DNA of 7,029 bases from Treponema sp. (GTDB lineage Bacteria; Spirochaetota; Spirochaetia; Treponematales; Breznakiellaceae). The stretch is from the NCBI GenBank assembly GCA_031254795.1, contig JAIRTS010000286.1, forward strand, positions 1-7,029, read 5' to 3'. The stretch's first letter is position 1, and each line of letters starts with the position of its first letter. This document shows positions 1-4,937 of this stretch, piece after piece. The notes under the pieces are model-generated. The model had not been told where the DNA came from. It saw only the letters and a program-made list of their open reading frames with translations, and searched no databases. A program made the position numbers and the translations under genes.

Positions 1-136
1 CGGGGTAATCAAACCCAATGCTTTTAAGAAATTCATACCGCGCGTATTCGAGGTAGTTGAGATAATTCGCGTTATTGACATGTCCATAACTATCGCACTC
101 GTACGTGCGCACTCGTAAAGTACATTCGTATACCAT
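1..136 (-). CDS. Acyl-CoA thioesterase, hotdog fold (4HBT/FadM-like), N-terminal part
   Basis: Reading the minus strand from the ATG at 136 gives 45 residues with no stop before the window edge; the C-terminus lies outside. The segment RTYECDSYGHVNNANYLNY, followed by a conserved Glu-Tyr-Ala-Arg, is the hallmark N-terminus of the 4-hydroxybenzoyl-CoA thioesterase family. It has the Asp (D15) that serves as active-site residue in many members, the Gly-His-Val-Asn-Asn turn, and the start of the long central helix. GHVNN resembles FadM/YneP-type and acyl-ACP thioesterases more than Tol-Pal YbgC, which usually has GGVVY. The expected role is cytosolic hydrolysis of an acyl-CoA or acyl-ACP thioester; the substrate cannot be told from this fragment. 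The start fits the usual family N-terminus. No Shine-Dalgarno sequence precedes it, and the only good promoter places transcription start on the ATG. It is divergent from fliS. Confidence 0.85.
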   Translation of the reverse strand, partial: MVYECTLRVRTYECDSYGHVNNANYLNYLEYARYEFLKSIGFDYP

Positions 137-474
137 GGCGGCATACTAGCACACATCAAAAGAAGCCGCAAGGGGCGCAGTCGTCTAAAAAATATACACA
201 ATTACAGTTTACGTATACCTGACGCAGAGAATGTCGCAATCGCTCTTTTGCATCCTTGTCGCCATGTGTTGAGGAACTGGTATCTCATTGCAAAATGGAG
301 CCGCGTCAACTGTCTGTACATATCGCGCTTGCGCGGGTATTCTTTATTGGAAAGCACGGGTGTAATACCCGACCACTTAGAGTGAATTTTTTATCAACAC
401 ATAAATTGTGAGGTATGAAACCGCGCGGTATTGATAATTTCCTCCAGCGACAGATTTTTAATCCGCCACATACC
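137..474. other. Divergent intergenic spacer without a recognisable gene
   Basis: This region of about 340 bases separates the divergent thioesterase and fliS genes. Both strands contain only short open frames. The longest plus-strand one (119-385) has no ATG and a peptide I do not recognise; the minus-strand ones have no convincing ribosome site. The spacer holds the thioesterase promoter (143-171), a small inverted repeat CGGGT/ACCCG (357-371) and a 7-bp inverted repeat TTATCAA/TTGATAA (391-397 and 431-437). No tRNA, terminator with a T run, or repeat array was seen. Confidence 0.6.
143..171 (-). promoter_or_regulatory. Sigma-70-type promoter of the thioesterase gene, predicting a leaderless mRNA
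   Basis: On the minus strand TTGCGG (166-171) and TAGTAT (143-148) are separated by exactly 17 bp. Counting the last base of the -10 box as -7 puts +1 at position 136, the A of the start codon. No purine-rich ribosome site lies between the -10 box and the ATG. The -35 box matches the consensus weakly (4 of 6), so this is a prediction. Confidence 0.5.
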
Positions 475-504
475 TTGACTCTCTCTCTCATATGCTTGTA
501 TACT
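475..504 (+). promoter_or_regulatory. Promoter of fliS
   Basis: TTGACT (475-480) and TATACT (499-504) are 18 bp apart, a strong sigma-70-like pair. The predicted start is near 511, giving a leader of about 23 nt before the TTG at 534. The motif TATAC recurs at 499, 504 and 516. There is no clear sigma-28 flagellar promoter here. The ATG at 492 falls between the two boxes, which argues against its use as a start codon. Confidence 0.65.
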
Positions 505-533
505 ATACCATACTCTATACGGAGGGAGAGGTT

Positions 534-983
534 TTGGCATATAATGCATTATCTTCATATAAAAGTACCGATATAACAACGGCAAGTCCCGCGCAGTTGT
601 TAGTAAAGCTCTATGATGAGGCTGTCCACCAGTTGGACAAGTCAATCGACCTGTTGGACGAATACTACGAAGGGGAAAAAAAAGACCCGGGAAAGATAGA
701 GCCTATCAGCAAAGCGGTGATTAAAACACAAAACATCATAACTGAACTTATGGCGTCTTTGGATATGGAACAGGGAGGGGAAATCGCCGCCAATCTTTTT
801 TCCCTCTACTCATGGTTCAATAAAGAACTATTTGACGCAAATATAAACCATGACAAGCGGCGGATCACCATAGTCCGCAATATGGTCAGCGAACTTCGGA
901 ACACGTGGAATGAAGTCGCGTCAACTGCCGCTGTCGGCGAAAAAGGCGCCTCGCTGAAAAACAGCGTTAATATTTCATTTTAA
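534..983 (+). CDS. fliS: Flagellar export chaperone FliS
   Basis: FliS is the cytoplasmic chaperone that binds the C-terminus of flagellin and prevents premature assembly before export through the flagellar type III apparatus. The 149-residue product starts AYNALSSYKSTDITTASPAQ, a near-consensus FliS N-terminus, followed by LLVKLYDEAV. The central GGEIAANLFSLYSWFNKELF and the later LRNTW are also typical, and length fits the family (about 120-150). I chose the TTG at 534 because GGAGG (521-525) precedes it by 8 nt and the family N-terminus begins right there. The longer frame from ATG 492 adds 14 unrelated residues and starts inside the promoter. Residues 44-52 (YEGEKKDPG) form a charged insertion between helices. 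The FlgN-like gene begins 12 nt downstream, so the two are probably co-transcribed. In spirochaetes the clients would be periplasmic flagellar filament proteins. Confidence 0.93.
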   Translation: MAYNALSSYKSTDITTASPAQLLVKLYDEAVHQLDKSIDLLDEYYEGEKKDPGKIEPISKAVIKTQNIITELMASLDMEQGGEIAANLFSLYSWFNKELFDANINHDKRRITIVRNMVSELRNTWNEVASTAAVGEKGASLKNSVNISF

Positions 984-995
984 CAGAGTTCTGTC

Positions 996-1472
996 TTGAG
1001 CGGGCTTTCTCCAGAAGAATTAAAAAAGCGAGTTGCGATTGTCAAGCGCTTCCGCGAACTCCTCATCGTGCAACGGGAGCGGTTTAACGCCTATCTTGAA
1101 ACGCTTGAGAAGCAAAAAAGCGTCGTGGAAAACGGCGATGTGGAGGATGTGCTCGCCTATGTCGAAATGGAAGAAAAAATGGTTTCCGATATTTTTTCTA
1201 TCCAGAAGGTCATAGTTCCACTTGAGACGCAGTACCGTTTCCACGCTGGCGTCACCGGAGTCGCCGGCGGCTCCGATATACCGGAAATCCAGGCGGCCCT
1301 TGAACGCCTCAGGGTGGAGGCAAACAACAAGATGGAGCAAAATCGCGGTTTGCTTGAAAAGCGCATGAACGAATTTTGGGAAAAATTCGACTTGCTCAAA
1401 AACACTTATATAAAGCGAAAAGCTTCATTTACAACGACAGAAACGGCGGCTTTTTTGGATATAAAAGGCTGA
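996..1472 (+). CDS. Helical protein, probable FlgN-like flagellar chaperone
   Basis: The product is 158 residues and almost entirely helical. Residues 8-80 form a long amphipathic, coiled-coil-like stretch in which LLIVQRERFNAYLETLEKQK is followed by VVENGDVEDVLAYVEMEEKM. This spacing of Leu, Glu and a Gly-Asp turn resembles FlgN, the export chaperone of the hook-filament junction proteins FlgK and FlgL. A Gly-rich loop (84-93) leads to a second helix (96-142) carrying ENKMEQNRGLL-like spacing, also seen in FlgN C-termini. There is no signal peptide or membrane segment. Position directly after fliS supports a flagellar role. The TTG at 996 is the only plausible start, since an in-frame stop lies at 981-983. 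It has no clear Shine-Dalgarno sequence, which suggests coupling to fliS termination. The family call rests on pattern and context; a general coiled-coil flagellar protein remains possible. Confidence 0.6.
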   Translation: MSGLSPEELKKRVAIVKRFRELLIVQRERFNAYLETLEKQKSVVENGDVEDVLAYVEMEEKMVSDIFSIQKVIVPLETQYRFHAGVTGVAGGSDIPEIQAALERLRVEANNKMEQNRGLLEKRMNEFWEKFDLLKNTYIKRKASFTTTETAAFLDIKG

Positions 1473-1482
1473 CGGGGCATGG

Positions 1483-1508
1483 CGGCGCGGCGGCGCCGAA
1501 AGGTTTTT
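1483..1508 (+). terminator. Possible intrinsic terminator after the fliS operon
   Basis: A 6-bp all-GC stem, CGGCGC (1483-1488) with GCGCCG (1493-1498), closes a 4-nt loop. A run of five T begins at 1504, five bases after the stem. The gap before the T run makes it imperfect. An AT-rich inverted repeat (1510-1524) follows and may add to pausing. Confidence 0.4.
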
Positions 1509-1509
1509 C

Positions 1510-1524
1510 TTGAAAACTTTTCAA
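1510..1524. repeat. AT-rich perfect palindrome TTGAAAA-C-TTTTCAA
   Basis: TTGAAAA (1510-1516) and TTTTCAA (1518-1524) form a 7-bp inverted repeat around a single C, extendable outward through the T-rich and A-rich flanks with one mismatch and one G-T pair. The one-base spacer is too short for an RNA loop without melting the inner pairs. A protein-binding site upstream of the ispE promoter is therefore as likely as a terminator arm. Its centre is about 30 bp upstream of the -35 box. Confidence 0.4.
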
Positions 1525-1546
1525 AAAGAAATTTTGGAAAAAGCTC

Positions 1547-1578
1547 TTGACATAATTTCATTCTTTTACTAGTATAAT
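1547..1578 (+). promoter_or_regulatory. Promoter of ispE
   Basis: A perfect TTGACA -35 box (1547-1552) is followed after 17 bp by TAGTAT (1570-1575), overlapped by a perfect TATAAT (1573-1578) at a less favourable 20 bp. With TAGTAT the start is near 1582 and the leader about 35 nt. The same TAGTAT -10 box appears in the thioesterase promoter. Confidence 0.65.
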
Positions 1579-1616
1579 ATCGAAAAGGAAATTCGCTTCC
1601 AAAAGAAGTAACGGTT

Positions 1617-2558
1617 GTGAACGAATATATTGTTCAGGCAGGATGTAAGATTAACCTTCACTTGGAAGTGAAAGATCGTAGGCCTGACGGTTATCATAAT
1701 TTAGAAAGTATTTTCATTCCATTGGAATGGGGGGATATTCTTTCTTTTGGCGCGTTTGATCAGCGATTCTCATGCGATCTGCGCATGTTTTGGAATGTTC
1801 CTTATAGAAAATGTACAAAAACCTTTCAGAAGATATTTCATGATATACCGGTTGAAGAAAATATCGTGTACAAAGCGGTTTCCCTTTTTAGAGAGCGGAC
1901 CGGCTGGGACACGGGGGTGCGGATTACGCTTGAGAAAAAGGTTCCTGTTGGAGCCGGTTTAGGCGGCGGATCGGCTGACGCCGCGGCGACATTGCTTGCG
2001 CTTGACGTCTTGTCGGAAAAGCGGACGCCGTTTGGCGAGTTGCGTGAAATGGCTGCGGAATTGGGAAGCGATGTGCCGTTTTTTTTGTACAAGGCGCCCG
2101 CCTACGTTTTCGGGCGGGGAGAGCGTATACGGACGGCGGGGTGTCCATGGGATTTCTGGGCGCTTTTGGTTGTTCCTGATTTTGAAAACGACACCACTTC
2201 CGCGTTCCGCGCGTTGGATGAGGAACGGGAAAACGACGGCGGTTTTTCGCCTGCTGACAGGCCGAAACCTCCCCTAAGCGGGAGAGAATTGACAGATGGT
2301 TTGAAAGATCATCCTTTAAATTGGCGTTATTACAATGATTTTTTATCTTTTTTTTTAAAAGGAGAGCGTAAAAAAGAATATTCTATTATATTTGAAACAC
2401 TTAAGAACGGAGGCGCTGATTTTTACAATTTATCAGGTTCCGGTTCTTGTTGCTTCGGCGTTTTCACTCACAAACGGGCGGCGGAATATACGGGGGAGGT
2501 ATTAGCCGAGGGTAAAAATTTCGTTCAAATAATTCGATTCACCTCTTGCACTTTCTAA
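1617..2558 (+). CDS. ispE: 4-diphosphocytidyl-2-C-methyl-D-erythritol kinase IspE
   Basis: IspE is a cytosolic GHMP-family kinase that phosphorylates CDP-methylerythritol with ATP in the MEP (non-mevalonate) pathway to isopentenyl diphosphate. The 313-residue product has KINLHLEV (11-18; K11 matches the catalytic Lys) and RPDGYHNLES. The glycine-rich ATP loop PVGAGLGGGSADAA spans 110-123, GSDVPFF holds the catalytic Asp at 152, and the C-terminal GHMP motif LSGSGSCCF spans 272-280. The GTG at 1617 is the only in-frame start between the promoter and the KIN motif; AGAAG at 1604-1608 is a weak ribosome site. It is slightly longer than typical family members (about 280-300). Extra residues lie around 55-78 and in a Pro/Gly-rich segment at 207-222. 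The stretches 1740-1880 and 2310-2420 look more AT-rich than the middle. Its presence shows the organism uses the MEP pathway. Confidence 0.95.
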   Translation: MNEYIVQAGCKINLHLEVKDRRPDGYHNLESIFIPLEWGDILSFGAFDQRFSCDLRMFWNVPYRKCTKTFQKIFHDIPVEENIVYKAVSLFRERTGWDTGVRITLEKKVPVGAGLGGGSADAAATLLALDVLSEKRTPFGELREMAAELGSDVPFFLYKAPAYVFGRGERIRTAGCPWDFWALLVVPDFENDTTSAFRALDEERENDGGFSPADRPKPPLSGRELTDGLKDHPLNWRYYNDFLSFFLKGERKKEYSIIFETLKNGGADFYNLSGSGSCCFGVFTHKRAAEYTGEVLAEGKNFVQIIRFTSCTF

Positions 2559-2574
2559 AGAAGTAGTGTATTGT
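2546..2574 (+). promoter_or_regulatory. Probable promoter of spoVG, overlapping the ispE 3' end
   Basis: TTGCAC (2546-2551) lies in the last codons of ispE and is followed after 17 bp by TATTGT (2569-2574). The predicted start is near 2581, about 23 nt before the spoVG ATG, leaving room for the strong ribosome site at 2591-2598. Both boxes are imperfect (5 of 6 and 4 of 6). Readthrough from ispE is also possible, since no terminator separates the genes. Confidence 0.45.
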
Positions 2575-2603
2575 GTATTTATGCTTTTTGAAGGAGGTGG
2601 GTC

Positions 2604-2879
2604 ATGGAGATTACCGACATCAGAATCCGTAAAGTATCCGGTGAAGGAAAACTCAAGGCGTACGTAACGGTTACTTTTGATGACTGCTTTGTGGTGCACA
2701 ATGTAAAAATCATTGAGGGAAAAAGCGGGGCTTTTGTAGCAATGCCGAGCCGGAAGACTAGTTCTGGAGAGTATAAAGATGTAGCGCACCCAATTAACCC
2801 CGAATTCCGGGCGGAACTACAGAAAGAAATACTGAATAAGTATGAATCCGGAAGTGACGATCCGACTCTGGAAATATAA
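2604..2879 (+). CDS. spoVG: SpoVG family nucleic-acid-binding regulator
   Basis: SpoVG is a small cytosolic protein, named for a sporulation defect in Bacillus but conserved in non-sporulating bacteria. In Borrelia, Listeria and Staphylococcus it binds DNA or RNA and affects gene expression. The 91-residue product matches the family end to end. EITDIRIRKV and LKAYVTVTFDDCFVVHNVKI form the N-terminal sheet. The signature IIEGKSGAFVAMPSRK lies around 36-51, and the C-terminal helix (about 66-81) carries NPEFRAELQKEILNKY. A short acidic tail (82-91) follows. The start is secured by AAGGAGGTG (2591-2599), the strongest ribosome site in the window. The name does not imply sporulation here. It heads a probable spoVG-tRNA-rplY-tilS-ftsH transcript, so its mRNA may be processed away at the hairpin and tRNA just downstream. 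Confidence 0.96.
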   Translation: MEITDIRIRKVSGEGKLKAYVTVTFDDCFVVHNVKIIEGKSGAFVAMPSRKTSSGEYKDVAHPINPEFRAELQKEILNKYESGSDDPTLEI

Positions 2880-2887
2880 AAAATGAA

Positions 2888-2913
2888 ACATCTAAAACTT
2901 CGGTTTTAGATGT
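2888..2913. terminator. Perfect 11-bp hairpin with UUCG tetraloop after spoVG
   Basis: ACATCTAAAAC (2888-2898), loop TTCG, and GTTTTAGATGT (2903-2913) pair without mismatch, with the C-G closing pair typical of extra-stable UUCG loops. On the plus strand no T run follows, so it is a poor intrinsic terminator for spoVG and may instead protect the mRNA 3' end. On the minus strand it is followed by TTCATTTTTT, which would be a good terminator, but no minus-strand gene is visible there. Confidence 0.5.
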
Positions 2914-2920
2914 AGTCCCT

Positions 2921-2992
2921 TGGGACGTAGGCAAGAGGTAAGCCACCGGGTTTTGGCTCCGGCATGCACAGGTTCGAACCCTGTCGTCCCAA
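2921..2992 (+). tRNA. trnQ: tRNA-Gln, anticodon UUG
   Basis: A full cloverleaf of 72 nt can be drawn. The acceptor stem is TGGGACG with CGTCCCA (7 bp, U1-A72 as in many bacterial tRNA-Gln). The D stem is GGC with GCC around a 9-nt loop, and the anticodon stem is CCGGG with TCCGG, including one G-U pair. The variable loop has 5 nt and the T arm is ACAGG-TTCGAAC-CCTGT. The loop TTTTGGC places TTG (2953-2955) as the anticodon, reading CAA and CAG glutamine codons. The discriminator is A (2992). CCA is not encoded, so it must be added by the CCA-adding enzyme. Base 37 is G. The gene lies between spoVG and rplY with no promoter or clear T-run terminator of its own, so it is probably excised from a polycistronic transcript. 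Confidence 0.95.
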
Positions 2993-3080
2993 AATAGAGA
3001 AAAGGCTTTTAAAATGCATTTGCATCACGCTCCCCTTACAGGCGATGTGGAGTGAAAATAGATGAACATTTGGAGAAATC

Positions 3081-3695
3081 ATGAGCAAACTTGTTTTGTC
3101 GGCGAAAAAAAGGGAGAAAAGCGGCTCAACTTTAGCCCGCAATCTCAGAAAAGCAGGGCGTATACCGGCGGTTATATACGGACGATCAGGTTCGTCTTTG
3201 TCTATTGATATTGACGCGAAAGAGTTTTCCGGCAACGTGAAAAATATCACCGGAAGCGCTATCGTAACGGTGAATGTTGACGGACAGCCCTACGACGCTT
3301 TTGTGAAAGACACCCAGCGCAACATTTGCGATAATAGCATCCTGCATGTTGATTTTTACGCGGTTGAGAAAGACGTGGCCATGCGGGCGAAGGTTCACCT
3401 TCTGGTTCAGGGAAACCCTATCGGCGTACGGGACGGCGGAACCCTCGAATTGCCTTTGCACGAGATCGAAGTCGAATGTCTTCCCAAATATCTGCCTGAG
3501 CGGATCGTGGTTGATATTTCCGAACTCAAAGCCAACCAATCCATTCACGTGCGCGATATTGCGCTGGGCGAGAATGTCAGGCTCGTTTCTTCGGGCGATC
3601 AGGTCGTGGCGTTGGTGAAATTCGCGAAAGCCTCTTCCGCCGCCTCTGAAGAGGAAGCCTCCTCCGAAGCGGGCGCCGCCTCTGAAAAGAAATGA
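3081..3695 (+). CDS. rplY: Ribosomal protein bL25, long Ctc form
   Basis: bL25 binds 5S rRNA in the large ribosomal subunit; the long form with an added C-terminal domain is the general stress protein Ctc of Bacillus. The 204-residue product has the L25 domain at about 3-93, with RNLRKAGRIPAVIYG at 20-34 and the closing SILHVDFYAV at 86-95. The CTC beta domain (about 99-182) includes GVRDGGTLEL, ECLPKYLPE and ISELKANQSIHVRDI. It ends in a low-complexity Ala/Ser/Glu tail (184-204), common in long L25 proteins and probably disordered. ATG 3081 follows GGAG at 3072-3075 with 5-nt spacing. It lies 88 nt after tRNA-Gln and 24 nt before tilS. In Borrelia burgdorferi, as I recall, pth follows ctc; here pth is missing at this place. 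Confidence 0.95.
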   Translation: MSKLVLSAKKREKSGSTLARNLRKAGRIPAVIYGRSGSSLSIDIDAKEFSGNVKNITGSAIVTVNVDGQPYDAFVKDTQRNICDNSILHVDFYAVEKDVAMRAKVHLLVQGNPIGVRDGGTLELPLHEIEVECLPKYLPERIVVDISELKANQSIHVRDIALGENVRLVSSGDQVVALVKFAKASSAASEEEASSEAGAASEKK

Positions 3696-3719
3696 GATTT
3701 TGCCGCGAAGCCTTTTTGC

Positions 3720-4937
3720 ATGAACAATTTTGAGAAAAAGATTGCCGGCGGATTAGGCGACTGGTCCGCCGGCTCTTTATTTTTAACAGCCGTCTCCGGC
3801 GGCGCGGATTCTACGGCGTTGCTGGTTGCGATGGCTGGTATAGCCGGCGAACGCGGTTTCAAGTTGCGTTGCCTGCATGTGGATCACGGCATAAGGCCCG
3901 AAGCCGAGCGACTGGGCGACGTGGAAGCCGTTGAACGGTTGTGCGCCCGCCTTGGCGTGCCTTGTACCGTCACGGTCGTTCCGCCGGGGAAAGTTGAACA
4001 AACCGCAAGAGAGCGGGGCATCGGTATAGAGGCTGCGGCGCGGCGCTTCCGGCGCAGAGCTTGGGAAAAAGAGCTGGCGCGTGTCCATGCGGAACGGGTT
4101 CTCGTCGCCCATACGGAAGACGATCTCTTGGAAACCATCTTGATGCGTTTTTTGAGAGGTTCCGGCCCCGCCGGGCTTGCGGGCATGAAACGCGAATGGC
4201 CTCCCGCGCTTCGTCCCATGCTCTCCATTTCCCGCGCCGAAGTGTTGCGTTACCTTGAGGCGCAAGGCGTTTCCTTCCGAGCCGATTCTACAAACAGCGA
4301 CATATATTATCTGAGAAACCGCATCCGCCTTAAACTCATCCCTTTTTTGGACGCATTTTTTTCTGAAGCAACGCCGGCGTGGAGAAGAAATGTGCTTGCG
4401 GGCGCTGAAACGCAGCGTTATGTCGCCGACTTTCTTGAAGAGGAAGCCGCCGTCCGCGTCAAGTGGATTGATAAGACAGGCGGCGGCGAAAAAACGGCGG
4501 CGGCGGAGATTTTTTTTTCTTTGCCGGAAATTGTGCGGGAAGAATCCCTGTTCAGGGTGATAGACGAGCTTAATCAGGCGGAAGACACGCTGTCAGAGGC
4601 GCCGCCGAGACGCGCTGCGTTGCGGCTTTTCTGCCAGGGACGCAAAAACGCGGTTGAGACGGGCACGGTGAGAATCGCAAAAGAGAAGGGTGGGGTGGTG
4701 GCCGCAAGGCGGCGTCCGTGGTTGGAAACGGGTTTCGCGTTGTTAATTCACGGCGGGGGCGATGCGTCCGAAGAACAAAGGTACGGTTTGACGCGGGGCA
4801 TGTTGATTAAAAAAAACGGAAGGTATATAATAGGGGAAGAAAAGATTGAAGTGGGCGAAGGGCCGTTTCCCGCAGTGATTCATGCTGCAGGCAATGGAAA
4901 AATAACGGTCGATTATAGTGGAGGTGGCGATGGCTAA
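3720..4937 (+). CDS. tilS: tRNA(Ile)-lysidine synthetase TilS
   Basis: TilS adds lysine to C34 of the CAU anticodon of tRNA-Ile2 using ATP, switching its charging and decoding from Met/AUG to Ile/AUA; it is cytosolic and normally essential. The 405-residue product has the N-type ATP pyrophosphatase loop TAVSGGADSTALL (23-35) and HVDHGIR (53-59). HTEDDLLETILMRFLRGSGP at 131-150 corresponds to the family HHxDDQxETxLxRxxRGSG, and DSTNSDIYYLRNRIRLKLIP at 189-208 to the DxSNxxxxxxRNxxRxxLxP motif. The N-terminal catalytic domain is thus complete. The last 170 residues are charged and less conserved, and I do not recognise the usual TilS C-terminal domain. The start has only a weak GAAG upstream, but the position relative to the PP-loop is normal. 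The stop overlaps ftsH by 8 nt, implying coupled translation. Confidence 0.93.
   Translation: MNNFEKKIAGGLGDWSAGSLFLTAVSGGADSTALLVAMAGIAGERGFKLRCLHVDHGIRPEAERLGDVEAVERLCARLGVPCTVTVVPPGKVEQTARERGIGIEAAARRFRRRAWEKELARVHAERVLVAHTEDDLLETILMRFLRGSGPAGLAGMKREWPPALRPMLSISRAEVLRYLEAQGVSFRADSTNSDIYYLRNRIRLKLIPFLDAFFSEATPAWRRNVLAGAETQRYVADFLEEEAAVRVKWIDKTGGGEKTAAAEIFFSLPEIVREESLFRVIDELNQAEDTLSEAPPRRAALRLFCQGRKNAVETGTVRIAKEKGGVVAARRRPWLETGFALLIHGGGDASEEQRYGLTRGMLIKKNGRYIIGEEKIEVGEGPFPAVIHAAGNGKITVDYSGGGDG

Noticed and set aside
119..385. Plus-strand frame open for 88 codons in the spacer, a possible decayed gene
   Set aside because: It has no ATG, no ribosome site and a peptide rich in Arg, Tyr and Trp that I do not recognise. 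Chance is the simpler reading.
391..399. TTATCAACA resembling a DnaA box
   Set aside because: It differs from TTATCCACA by one base, stands alone, and no dnaA, dnaN or AT-rich unwinding region is present.
306..645. Two minus-strand frames (61 and 83 codons) around the fliS promoter
   Set aside because: No ribosome site and no domain; one runs antisense into fliS and both cross its promoter.
3026..3054. Imperfect hairpin CACgCTCC / GGAGTG before rplY as a leader regulator
   Set aside because: The stem is bulged with a long loop and competes with other weak pairings; no known L25 leader element is matched.
3020..3064. A promoter between tRNA-Gln and rplY
   Set aside because: TTGCAT at 3020 and TTACAG at 3035 have no acceptable -10 box at 16-18 bp.
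3783..4265. 160-codon minus-strand frame
   Set aside because: It is antisense to the conserved catalytic domain of tilS and has no motif or ribosome site.
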